A stretch of 64,000 nt of DNA from Acidobacteriaceae bacterium (GTDB taxonomy: Bacteria > Acidobacteriota > Terriglobia > Terriglobales > Acidobacteriaceae). Shown one piece after another: positions 8,142-16,672 of this stretch; the first letter of the stretch is position 1; each line of letters starts with the position of its first letter. Below the pieces are notes generated by a model that was not told the origin of the DNA, made no database searches, and saw only the letters and a list, made by a program, of their open reading frames with translations. The translations under genes were made by a program, and so were the position numbers. The stretch lies in the NCBI GenBank assembly GCA_030041435.1, contig JASHNW010000027.1, forward strand, positions 1 through 64,000. Reading direction: 5' to 3'.

Positions 8142-9497
8142 ATGACCAAACAGACCGGTCAGGCTTTCGTTTCGGAACGCATCGTAACGCCGCAAGGTGT
8201 CCGCTCAGGCACGGTTCTCGTGCGCGACGGAAAGATCGCCGGAGTGTGCGACGCGTCCTCCGTCCCGGCGGAGTACGCCGTGGTGCCGTGCGCCGGCGCG
8301 CTGCTGCCCGGGCTGGTCGACTCGCACATCCATATCAACGAGCCCGGCCGCACAGACTGGGAGGGATTTGCCACAGCCACGCGCGCAGCGGCGGCGGGCG
8401 GATACACGACGCTGATCGATATGCCCCTGAATTGTCTCCCGGCGACGACCACGGTTGCGGCTCTCGAAGCCAAGCGGAAGGCCGCCGAGGGACAATGCTG
8501 GGTGGACTGGGGCGCGTGGGGTGGCCTGTCGGGAAACAACGCCGCGGACGTGGAGCCGCTGGCGCGAGCAGGCGTGCGCGGCTTCAAGTGTTTCCTGGCG
8601 GAGCCAGGGATCGAAGGCTTTGCGCGCGTGGATGAGGCAGAGTTGCGCCCGGCGCTTCCCTTCCTCGCGCGGACGGGCCTGCCGCTGCTGGTCCATGCCG
8701 AACTGCCGGCGGAACTGGGTCGCGCCGCGCAGGCTCTGGCTGGCGCGAGCTGGCGGCAGCACAGAACCTGGCTGCTTTCCCGGCCGGACGAGGCTGAGGT
8801 CGCTGCAATCCGGCTGATGATCGGGCTCACGCGCGAGTTTGGATTCCGTCTGCACATCGTGCATTTGGTGACCGCGCATGCGCTGGACGACCTGCGCCGC
8901 GCACGCGCCGACGGATTGCCGGTGACCGTGGAAACATGCCCGCATTATTTGCATTTCGCCGCCGAGAAGATTGCCGACGGCAGCACGATTCACAAATGTG
9001 CCCCGCCGATTCGCAGCGCGAAGAATCGTGAATTGTTGTGGGAGGCGCTGCGCCGAGGTGAGATCGACCTGATTGCAACCGACCATTCGCCCTGTCTTCC
9101 AGGGTGGAAACAGCGCGGGGGCGGAAGTTTTGCCGAAGCGTGGGGCGGGATCGCCAGCGTGTCTGTAGCCCTGCCGGCGGTGTGGACCGGCATGCGCCGC
9201 CGCGGCTTCTCCCTGAGCGATCTTGCGCGCCTCATGGCCGAAAAACCTGCGGAACTGGCAGGACTACAGGGCCGCAAGGGGCGCATCGCCAAGGGCTGCG
9301 ACGCGGATCTGCTGGTCTTTGACCCGGATCGGGAATTGGTCGTCGGCGCGGAGAACCTGCATACACGCCATTCGATCTCGCCCTACGTCGGCGAGGGACT
9401 ATTTGGCACCGTGACGGCTACCTATTTGCGCGGCGAGCCGGTTTTCGAGGCGGGCAGGTTCGTGGGGCAGCCGCGAGGGCGAGAAATCCGCGTATAA
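8142..9497 (+). CDS. allB: Allantoinase
   Basis: A 451-residue amidohydrolase-superfamily enzyme that opens the ring of allantoin to allantoate in purine degradation. Metal ligands are visible: DSHIHINEPGRTDWEGF (H62 and H64), the lysine K149 in RGFKCFLAE that is carbamylated in the family, HAEL, HIVHLVTAHA, and ATDHSPC with the catalytic aspartate. The segment MPLNCLPATTT is characteristic of allantoinases rather than dihydropyrimidinases or hydantoinases. The start is placed at ATG 8142 where the conserved region begins; ATG 8100 would add 14 poor residues. No other allantoin genes are adjacent, so the pathway must be completed elsewhere. The gene ends 36 bases from the end of smc, convergently. 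Confidence 0.88.
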   Translation: MTKQTGQAFVSERIVTPQGVRSGTVLVRDGKIAGVCDASSVPAEYAVVPCAGALLPGLVDSHIHINEPGRTDWEGFATATRAAAAGGYTTLIDMPLNCLPATTTVAALEAKRKAAEGQCWVDWGAWGGLSGNNAADVEPLARAGVRGFKCFLAEPGIEGFARVDEAELRPALPFLARTGLPLLVHAELPAELGRAAQALAGASWRQHRTWLLSRPDEAEVAAIRLMIGLTREFGFRLHIVHLVTAHALDDLRRARADGLPVTVETCPHYLHFAAEKIADGSTIHKCAPPIRSAKNRELLWEALRRGEIDLIATDHSPCLPGWKQRGGGSFAEAWGGIASVSVALPAVWTGMRRRGFSLSDLARLMAEKPAELAGLQGRKGRIAKGCDADLLVFDPDRELVVGAENLHTRHSISPYVGEGLFGTVTATYLRGEPVFEAGRFVGQPRGREIRV

Positions 9498-9505
9498 CGG
9501 CTTTT

Positions 9506-9525
9506 CGGGACGGGGTCCTGTCCCG
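9506..9525. terminator. Hairpin between convergent allB and smc
   Basis: CGGGAC (9506-9511) and GTCCCG (9520-9525) pair across an 8-nt loop in the 36-bp gap between the two convergent genes. A CTTTT run precedes it on the plus strand (so AAAAG follows it on the minus strand); neither direction has a T-tract after the stem. A weak bidirectional terminator is possible. Confidence 0.3.
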
Positions 9526-9533
9526 GAGCCGCG

Positions 9534-12500
9534 CTATGCCATTGCCAGCCGTGCTTCCCCGCGGCCGTGCAGCCGCTCGTTGCCGCCAAGCCGCACGCTC
9601 ACCACCTTCGAAACGCCGGGCTCCTGCATGGTGACTCCATAGATCATGTCCGCCGCGGTCATCATGCGCTTGGAGTGCGTGACGATAACAAACTGCGTTT
9701 CCTCCGCCATCCCACGCAGCATGTCGGCCAGGCGGCCCACGTTGGTTTCGTCGAGCGGCGCGTCCACCTCGTCGAGCACGCAGAAGGGACTTGGCTGATA
9801 CAGGAAGATGCCGATGAGCAGCGACAGTGCGGTCAGCGCCTTCTCGCCACCGGAGAGCAGCAGCACGTTTTGCAGCTTCTTGCCTGGCGGCTGCGCGACG
9901 ATGTCGATGCCGCTGTCGGCGATGTTCTCTTCGTCGGTGAGGCGCATAAACGCCTGGCCGCCATTGAAGAGCTTGCCGAACGTCGCGCTGAAGTTTTCAT
10001 TGATGCGCACGAAGGCCTCGTCGAATTTGGCGCGGGAAATCTCGTCGATCTCGCGAATCGTGGCCTGCGTGTTGTCGATGGAGTCCAGCAGATCCTTGCG
10101 CTGCGTCTCAAGAAACTCGTGGCGCTGCGCGGTCTCGTTGTACTCCTCGAGCGCCATCATGTTCACCGGCCCCATGCCTTCGAGCTTCTGCTTCATCTCG
10201 CGGCACGCCTGATCTTCGCCGGCCAGCTCTTCGCCTTCGATGCGGGCCAGAGACGCATCTTCGCGCAGTACCGAAGCATCCAGGCTCAGGTCGGCGACAC
10301 AGGTCTCTTCGGCGTGGCGAAGATCGGCCGCGAGCGTTGCAGCCTGGCTTCCGCAACCGCTGCGGGCTTCCCGCTGCCCATCGATCTCAGCGCGCAGAAC
10401 CCTCAGATCCTGCTCCATCGCGGCCATCTCCGAGCGCAGCGAGGCAATCTGCCGATGCGCTTCGGTGGCTTCGCCCTGGGCGGTTTCGCGGGCTTCGGCC
10501 AACTGCTGGCGCGCGGAGACCAGCGTTTCATTTTCGCTGCCGCGCTGCTCCTGCTCGGCGCCGGCAGCGGCGAGTTGCTGGTTGATCTGAGCGACGCGAT
10601 TCTCCAGATCGCGATACATGCGGTCGATGCGGGCGAAGGCCGCCTCCGCGCCCCGGCGCCGCTCCTCGAGGCCGGCCAACTGAGCGGAAAGCTGCGCGGC
10701 TTCCTGCTGCGCCAGGTCGCGCGCCGCGCGCAGTTCGGCGACTGCGCGCTGCATCTCCTCGATCGCGGATTCAGCAGCCTGATGCTCGGCCTCGAACCGC
10801 TGCGCTTCGTCGCGCCGCTGCTCCAGAAATGCTGCTTTCCCGTGGCGCGCATCGCGGTTGCGCTCGCTCTGCAGCGTCCATTCCTGCAAGCGGCGCTCCA
10901 GCCGCTGCACTTCCATCTCCATTTGCCGCAGCGCGGCGCTTTGGTTGGCGCTCTCACGCTCCGCGATGCGGCGCTCTTCGGATTTCCCATCGAGAGCTTT
11001 GGTCAGGTCGGCCAGAGTCCTGGCCAGGGCGGCGCTGCGCAACTCGGCCTGCCCCAGTTCGCGCTCCACCTCCGATAGCTTTTGCTGCGTTTCGCGCAGC
11101 TCGCGCTTCAGGGCCAGTGGTCCTTCCGCTCCGGGTTTTCCTCCCGTCACGGTAACGTTGTGGAAGCACTCACCGGAAGGCGCGAGGAAAAATGCGCTCG
11201 GATTCTCCAGCGCCAGCGACCGTGCGGTTTCCGAATCCGGCGCCACAAAGCCATCGCGCAGCTTGGGCAGGATCACTTCGAGCGATCGCCCGAAGCCGTC
11301 CAGCACGCGAATGCAGTTGCGCAGCGGAACAATGGGCTGCATGGTGTTGTGGCGCGTCGGTGTGTCGTCGCCGGCGAAGGAGAACTTCGCCTGCGCATCC
11401 TCAGGATGCACGAGGAAGGTGGCCCGGCCATCGACGCCGGTCTGCAGCAGCCGCACACCTTCGTGGGCGGAATCCCAGCTTTTGACGACGATGTAGTTCA
11501 GCTCGTCGCGCAGAAATTCGTCGACAACGCTTTCGTATTCTCCGTTGACTTCAAGAAAATCGGCGAGCGTGCCAACCGGCGCCAGGCCTCCGCCCAGCGA
11601 GCGCGACTGGAAGAGCTTGCGTACTGTGTCGGTCGAATAGCTGTGCTCGCGGATGAGCGCTTCGAGCGAATTGCGGCGACCGGTAAGCGTGGCATGTTCG
11701 GCGCGCAGTTGATCGGCGTGGCGGCGCGCACCCGCTTCTTCGGCACGGCGCGTTTCCATCTCACTGCGCAGCGACACGATTTCCGCCTCCACGCGGCGCA
11801 GGGTCTCCGTGACCGACTCAAACGTGAGCGAAACCTGGCCGCGCTCGGCGCCCAGAGCTTCCAGATCGCGCCGCGCAGATTCCATTTCGAGCGTCAGCCG
11901 CTCGGCTTCGCGTTCCAGCGATGCCAGCGACTCTTCGCCCTGGGTGATCTGATTGCGCGCCTGCCCCAATTGCGAGAGAGCCTGCGCCGCGCGCCGGCGA
12001 GACGCCTCCGACTGCTGCTCCGCGCTGCTGACGGCGCTGACGGCTTCGCGCATCGCCTCCTGCTTCTGGCGGGTGCGATCGCGGAATTCCGCAGCCTCCG
12101 ACGCGGCGGACTCAAGGAAGCTGCGCTGCGTTTCGCGCTCGGCGGCCATGCTCTCCAGATGCGCGGCGGCTTGCTCCAGTTCGGCCTGCGCCGCGGACTT
12201 GCGCGCCTCCAGCTCCGCAATCCGTTCCTGATTCGTCTGATGCCGCGCGTCTGCGCGTTCCATCTCCACGACGCGCTGGTTGGCCCGCGTTTCTGCGTCC
12301 TTCGCGGCGTCTTCCAGCGTGTATCCGCGCGCGACCAGCGCCTCGTGCTCGGCCTCGAGGCCGCTGACGCGCTCCGCTCCGGCATCGATGCGCGCCGTGA
12401 GGGAAGCAATCTCCGCTTCCAACTCGGCGTAGCTGCCGTCCATTTGCGCGATCCGGCTGGCGAGAACCACCTTGAGCTTCTCGCGCATCTCGTCGCGCAG

Positions 12501-13412
12501 CTTCGCGTAGCGCTCGGCCTTCGCCGCCTGACGCTTCAGCGAGCCCATCTGCCGCGTCACTTCCTCAAAGATGTCGTTGACGCGCGCCAGGTTCTGCTTC
12601 GCCTGCTCCAGGCGCAGCTCCGCCAGGCGCTTCTTCGTCTTGAAGCGCGTAATCCCCGCCGCTTCCTCGATGATGGCGCGGCGGTCATGCGGTCGCGAGC
12701 TGAGCAGCTGCCCAATGCGCTCCTGACCGATGATCGCGTAGGACTCCGGCCCCAGGCCCGTGCCCATGAAAATATCCTGAATGTCGCGCAGCCGGCAAAG
12801 CTTGCCGTTCAGCAGATATTCGCTGTCTCCGGTGCGGAACAGCCGTCGCGTCACGACGATTTCGCCCTTTTGCGGCGTGCGGTTGAACTTGCGGCGGCGT
12901 ATCTTGAGCACGACCGCGGGAACGGCGCCTTCGCCGGCCTCCGCAGCGATCAGAGCCGGTGCATCCTCAGCCGCGGGTGCGGCGTCGGCTTCCCCTTCGA
13001 GGATCTGCCCCGGCTGGGCTTCCGCGATGATTTCCTCGGCCTCGGCCGCGCGCTCGGCGCGCAGTTTCTCCTCGTCCCAGTCGGGGCTGTTCTCGTCGAT
13101 GACGACTTCGGGCTCGGCGAGCAGCGGACCGCCGTCGTAGGCCTCCGGATCGACCAGAGTGAGCGACACTTCCGCCATCCCCAGCGGCTTGCGTTCGCGT
13201 GTTCCGGCAAAGATGACATCTTCCATCTTGCCGCCGCGCAGGCTCTTGGCGCTCTGTTCGCCCAGCACCCAGCTCACGGCGTCCAGAATGTTCGACTTGC
13301 CGCAGCCATTGGGCCCCACGATGATGGCGATTCCCTGCCCAGGGACGGCGACCTCGGTACGATCAGCAAACGACTTAAAGCCCAGGATCTGTATTTTCTT
13401 TAACTTCAGCAT
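9534..13412 (-). CDS. smc: Chromosome segregation protein SMC, with an acidic insert in the head domain
   Basis: A 1292-residue SMC ATPase that, with ScpA/ScpB, organises and separates chromosomes. The N-terminal head has Walker A GPNGCGKS (33-40), the RRLFRTGDSEYLLNG block and FMGTGLGPESYAIIGQ. Long coiled coils flank a hinge near the middle (SLGGGLAPVGTLADF ... FLVHPEDAQ). The C-terminal head has LLLSGGEKALTALSLL and Walker B FCVLDEVDAPLDE. Between residues ~92 and 177 is an extra acidic, Ala/Glu-rich segment where common bacterial SMCs have only 15-20 residues. The protein is about 100 residues longer than B. subtilis SMC as a result. ATG at 13412 has GGAGGAG 9 nt upstream. ScpA/B are not in the window. 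Confidence 0.96.
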   Translation of the reverse strand: MLKLKKIQILGFKSFADRTEVAVPGQGIAIIVGPNGCGKSNILDAVSWVLGEQSAKSLRGGKMEDVIFAGTRERKPLGMAEVSLTLVDPEAYDGGPLLAEPEVVIDENSPDWDEEKLRAERAAEAEEIIAEAQPGQILEGEADAAPAAEDAPALIAAEAGEGAVPAVVLKIRRRKFNRTPQKGEIVVTRRLFRTGDSEYLLNGKLCRLRDIQDIFMGTGLGPESYAIIGQERIGQLLSSRPHDRRAIIEEAAGITRFKTKKRLAELRLEQAKQNLARVNDIFEEVTRQMGSLKRQAAKAERYAKLRDEMREKLKVVLASRIAQMDGSYAELEAEIASLTARIDAGAERVSGLEAEHEALVARGYTLEDAAKDAETRANQRVVEMERADARHQTNQERIAELEARKSAAQAELEQAAAHLESMAAERETQRSFLESAASEAAEFRDRTRQKQEAMREAVSAVSSAEQQSEASRRRAAQALSQLGQARNQITQGEESLASLEREAERLTLEMESARRDLEALGAERGQVSLTFESVTETLRRVEAEIVSLRSEMETRRAEEAGARRHADQLRAEHATLTGRRNSLEALIREHSYSTDTVRKLFQSRSLGGGLAPVGTLADFLEVNGEYESVVDEFLRDELNYIVVKSWDSAHEGVRLLQTGVDGRATFLVHPEDAQAKFSFAGDDTPTRHNTMQPIVPLRNCIRVLDGFGRSLEVILPKLRDGFVAPDSETARSLALENPSAFFLAPSGECFHNVTVTGGKPGAEGPLALKRELRETQQKLSEVERELGQAELRSAALARTLADLTKALDGKSEERRIAERESANQSAALRQMEMEVQRLERRLQEWTLQSERNRDARHGKAAFLEQRRDEAQRFEAEHQAAESAIEEMQRAVAELRAARDLAQQEAAQLSAQLAGLEERRRGAEAAFARIDRMYRDLENRVAQINQQLAAAGAEQEQRGSENETLVSARQQLAEARETAQGEATEAHRQIASLRSEMAAMEQDLRVLRAEIDGQREARSGCGSQAATLAADLRHAEETCVADLSLDASVLREDASLARIEGEELAGEDQACREMKQKLEGMGPVNMMALEEYNETAQRHEFLETQRKDLLDSIDNTQATIREIDEISRAKFDEAFVRINENFSATFGKLFNGGQAFMRLTDEENIADSGIDIVAQPPGKKLQNVLLLSGGEKALTALSLLIGIFLYQPSPFCVLDEVDAPLDETNVGRLADMLRGMAEETQFVIVTHSKRMMTAADMIYGVTMQEPGVSKVVSVRLGGNERLHGRGEARLAMA

Positions 13413-13503
13413 GAGAAAGCACTCCTCCAGCCCGTCGACAAAACCCCCGGCGACGGGAACAGCACAACCCAGCGGTGGCGAGAAGAGAGAAGCATCATGG
13501 AGA

Positions 13504-13533
13504 ACTGTAGCGTCCGCTTTCCGGCGCGGTCAA
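13504..13533 (-). promoter_or_regulatory. Candidate smc promoter
   Basis: Read on the minus strand, TTGACC (13533-13528) is followed after 18 bases by TACAGT (13509-13504), about 90 bases before the smc start. Both hexamers are close to the sigma-70 consensus. Confidence 0.45.
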
Positions 13534-13572
13534 CAACTGGACCCCAACATATTGTGGATAAGCCGTCCGAAA

Positions 13573-13585
13573 CCCAAGTATTGGG
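13573..13585. promoter_or_regulatory. Perfect palindrome CCCAA-GTA-TTGGG in the smc/receptor divergent region
   Basis: A 13-bp palindrome in the ~400-bp gap between smc and the TonB-type receptor gene. A degenerate relative, CCCAACATATTGTGG, lies 30 bp upstream at 13543-13557 and could be a second half-occupied site. The rest of the gap (13413-13819) shows only the smc promoter and no gene. Confidence 0.3.
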
Positions 13586-13819
13586 GAGCAGGGGTAGTTG
13601 CTGATCGTATTCAAGCCGGAAAGTCCACGCCAGAGCGGACGGATTTAGTCTTAACGGTAGCTCCGGGGCCTTTGAGTGGCAAGTAAAAACATTGGCGGAT
13701 TGGGTACCCCACCCGGTTCACCCAGACTGCGCGAACCTGCCGGAAAGAGATCCTCCGCCCCGGCAAGCTCGCCTGTCTTCAGGTCTGGCATCCAAACTAC
13801 TTCCTCCGGAATGAATGCG

Positions 13820-16327
13820 ATGCAGCGCTGGAAGCCTCAATTCTGCGTCATTGCCGTGCTGGTCCTCGCTTGTGCCGGTGTTGCCGGGCAGGCGCGCCCC
13901 CTGCGCGCGCGGCCGGAGAGCACGGCGCCGAATCCCGGCGAGGTCACGGTTTTTGTTGTCGACGAGAACGGTTTGGCGGTCCCGCAGGCCCAGGTAACGG
14001 TGGAACAGGGGGGGCAAGCAGCCCTGCATGCCGCAACGGACTACGAAGGACGCCTTTCATGGGGACCGCACACGCCGGGAACTTACACCCTCAGCGTGAC
14101 TAAGCCGGGGTTCTACGAGAGCGTGCAGAGCGGGCTGGACACCGGAGACAAGTCCGTCCGCGTTGTCATAACACACGAGCAGATGGTGCAGCAGGAAGTC
14201 AGCGTGACGGCGTCGGCGCCGAGCATCGACCCCCAGCAGATCTCCAATCGCAGCACCATGAATGTGCCGGAGATCGTCAACGTGCCCTTCCCCACCAATC
14301 GCGACATCCGGAATCTGCTGCCATTTACGCCGGGTGTCGTCCAGGATGTGTATGGCGACAATCACGTGGCGGGCGGCGAGACGTACATGACTTTGGACAC
14401 GCTCGACGGATTTGACGTTCGATCGCCGGTGTACGGAACCCTGGATCTGCGCGTCAGCACCGACGCCGTGCGCTCCATCGACACCGAGACGACGCGCTAT
14501 CCGGTCGAGTACGGCAGGAGCACTGCCGGAGTCATCGCCTTCAACACCGGCATGGGCGACAACAAGTTTCGCTGGGATGCGACGAATTTTATCCCTTCGT
14601 TCCGCAATCAGAAGGGGATTCGCTTCGACACCTTCGAGCCGCGCTTCACCTTCTCCGGGCCGCTCAAACGCGATCGAGCCTGGTATTTCGACGGCTTCGA
14701 GACGCAGTACAGCGACGTATTCATTCCCGAACTGCCATCGAACGCCGATACGGACCACCTGATCCGTGGCAGCAATCTGATGAAGTATCAGGTGAACCTC
14801 GGTTCCGCGAACAGCCTGACCACTGCGCTGCTGGTCAACGATTTCCATTCTCCCTACGACGGCCTCTCGGCGATTACCCCGCAGCAGAGCACGGACAACC
14901 ACGACATCATCGCGTGGCTTCCCTATCTCCGCGACCAGCAGAGTTTCAAAAACGGTGTTGTGGCGGATAGCGGTTTCGGAGTCCTGCGGTATCGCGAGGG
15001 ATTCGAGCCGCATGGCAACGCCCCCTACGACCTGACGCCGGAACTGCCCACGGGCAGCTACTTTGAGAACACGACGACCCGTTCGCAGCGTATCGAAGGC
15101 TACGAGAATGTTTACCTGCCTCCACAGCACTGGCAGGGAAGCCACCAGATTCGCGCCGGCGTGGACCTCGACCACATCGGCTTCAACGAAAATGTGACGC
15201 TTGCTCCGGTGAATTATCTGAGCGAGGACCGCACGCTGCTGCGCCGCAGCGTTTTTCCGGCCTTTGCGCCGTTCAGCCGCAACAATGTCGAGCTGGGCTC
15301 GTACATGGAGGACCGCTGGACCCCGGGCACGGGTTTCCTGATCGAGCCGGGCCTCCGCTTCGACTGGGATGAGATCATCCGCCGACCGCTATTTTCACCG
15401 CGCATCGCCCTGAACTATTCGCCTCCGGGCATGGAGGACAGCACCAAACTGAGCGCCGGTGTTGGCGAGTACTACGAGCACACGCAGCTCGAGTACCTGA
15501 CGCGGGCTCTGGCCGGAATCCGCTACGACACGTATTACGCCGCCGACGGCACGACCCCGTCCGGGCCGCCGCAGGAGACCCGCTTCATCGAGAACAACGG
15601 ATCGCTGCACGAGGCGCGCGCGCTGAACTGGAGCGTGGGCGTCGAGCAGAAGCTGCCAGGCAGGATTTATCTGAGCGCCAACTACATGCAGAGGAGCCTG
15701 TCGGGTGAATTCGTGTACGCGAACCAGAATGGGCCGGACGCGTTATCCGGCACGTACGTTCTGACCAACGACCGCCGCGATCATTACCGCTCCGCAGAAA
15801 TAGACGCCCGCCGCTCCTTCGGGAGCTGGTACACGCTGTTCGCCTCCTATACCCGCTCGTCGGCCACGACTAATTCCGCTCTCGACTACGTACCGACCAT
15901 CCCGGTGCTGGGCCCGCAACAAAGCGGTCCCCTCTTCTGGAACGTCCCGAACCGGTTCCTGAGCTGGGGATGGCTGCCCGCATGGGCGCCGCTGCTGCCG
16001 AGCGTGCATAAGAACTGGGATTTTGTGTACACCCTGGAGCTCCACTCAGGTTTTCCCTTCGATGCCATCAATGCCAACGAGCAGATTGTGGGGGCCGCGG
16101 GGTCGTACCATTTCCCCCGATACGTAAACTTCAGCCCCGGTCTCGAATGGCGTTTCCACTTTCGCGGCAAATACTTTGGACTGCGGGGCATCTTCGCCAA
16201 CATCTCAAACAGCGGCGACCCTTATGTGGTGAACAACAATGTCGATTCGCCGCAATTCCTCACCTTCGAGCAGCCGCTGGGACGAGCCTTCACCACGCGC
16301 ATCCGCCTCATCGAGTCGTCGAAGTAG
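13820..16327 (+). CDS. TonB-dependent receptor-like outer-membrane protein with N-terminal carboxypeptidase-regulatory-like domain
   Basis: An 835-residue exported protein. After a signal peptide (MQRWKPQFCVIAVLVLACAG) comes a ~90-residue beta-sandwich-type domain (VTVFVVDENGLAVPQAQVTVEQGGQ...GTYTLSVTKPGFYES). A plug-like region follows (NVPFPTNRDIRNLLPFTPGV, then VEYGRSTAGVIAFNTG), and a long beta-barrel with alternating strands and many Tyr/Trp/Asn. This is the Oar/TonB-like architecture abundant in Acidobacteria, used to take up large substrates such as glycans. The substrate is unknown. ATG 13820 is preferred because GGA lies 9 nt upstream; ATG 13811 is only 9 bases earlier. A classical TonB box was not recognised. 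Confidence 0.8.
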   Translation: MQRWKPQFCVIAVLVLACAGVAGQARPLRARPESTAPNPGEVTVFVVDENGLAVPQAQVTVEQGGQAALHAATDYEGRLSWGPHTPGTYTLSVTKPGFYESVQSGLDTGDKSVRVVITHEQMVQQEVSVTASAPSIDPQQISNRSTMNVPEIVNVPFPTNRDIRNLLPFTPGVVQDVYGDNHVAGGETYMTLDTLDGFDVRSPVYGTLDLRVSTDAVRSIDTETTRYPVEYGRSTAGVIAFNTGMGDNKFRWDATNFIPSFRNQKGIRFDTFEPRFTFSGPLKRDRAWYFDGFETQYSDVFIPELPSNADTDHLIRGSNLMKYQVNLGSANSLTTALLVNDFHSPYDGLSAITPQQSTDNHDIIAWLPYLRDQQSFKNGVVADSGFGVLRYREGFEPHGNAPYDLTPELPTGSYFENTTTRSQRIEGYENVYLPPQHWQGSHQIRAGVDLDHIGFNENVTLAPVNYLSEDRTLLRRSVFPAFAPFSRNNVELGSYMEDRWTPGTGFLIEPGLRFDWDEIIRRPLFSPRIALNYSPPGMEDSTKLSAGVGEYYEHTQLEYLTRALAGIRYDTYYAADGTTPSGPPQETRFIENNGSLHEARALNWSVGVEQKLPGRIYLSANYMQRSLSGEFVYANQNGPDALSGTYVLTNDRRDHYRSAEIDARRSFGSWYTLFASYTRSSATTNSALDYVPTIPVLGPQQSGPLFWNVPNRFLSWGWLPAWAPLLPSVHKNWDFVYTLELHSGFPFDAINANEQIVGAAGSYHFPRYVNFSPGLEWRFHFRGKYFGLRGIFANISNSGDPYVVNNNVDSPQFLTFEQPLGRAFTTRIRLIESSK

Positions 16328-16493
16328 CCCGGCCGGAAAGCCGCTCCGATTCCCGGTTCCGGGACGTTCCCAACGCTTCGGCTGCGAAAATTGCGCGTCC
16401 TCGTGTAAGCTGGCTCTTTATCGCGCATGGTCAACGAAGGCGGTGGCCCTGGCATCCCAGTCAATCGGATGCGGGAATGTCTTCCGCATTCAC

Positions 16494-16523
16494 TTGTCAG
16501 GGCGCTTGAATGGTTTTTATAAT
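16494..16523 (+). promoter_or_regulatory. Strong promoter for the TPR-like secreted protein gene
   Basis: TTGTCA (16494-16499), an 18-base spacer and a perfect TATAAT (16518-16523). The predicted start leaves an untranslated leader of roughly 140 bases before ATG 16673. This is the only conspicuous element in the 345-bp gap 16328-16672. Confidence 0.6.
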
Positions 16524-16672
16524 CCAGCATCAATAGCTGGGCGACAACTTCGGATCGCAGGATCCGGACAGCTGTGAACAGGGGGCGCAGGTTCGCCGGG
16601 ACCCCGCAGTTGAGCGTTGCAGCAGCGTCGAAGCTTTGGTTTGCATCACACGAATTCTCCCAGGAGCGTTGA

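Noticed and set aside
11082-13403. A 773-codon open frame on the plus strand opposite smc
   Set aside because: It is the complement of smc coding sequence; composition (runs of Arg/Leu/Ala/Gln) and absence of motifs show a shadow produced by high GC.
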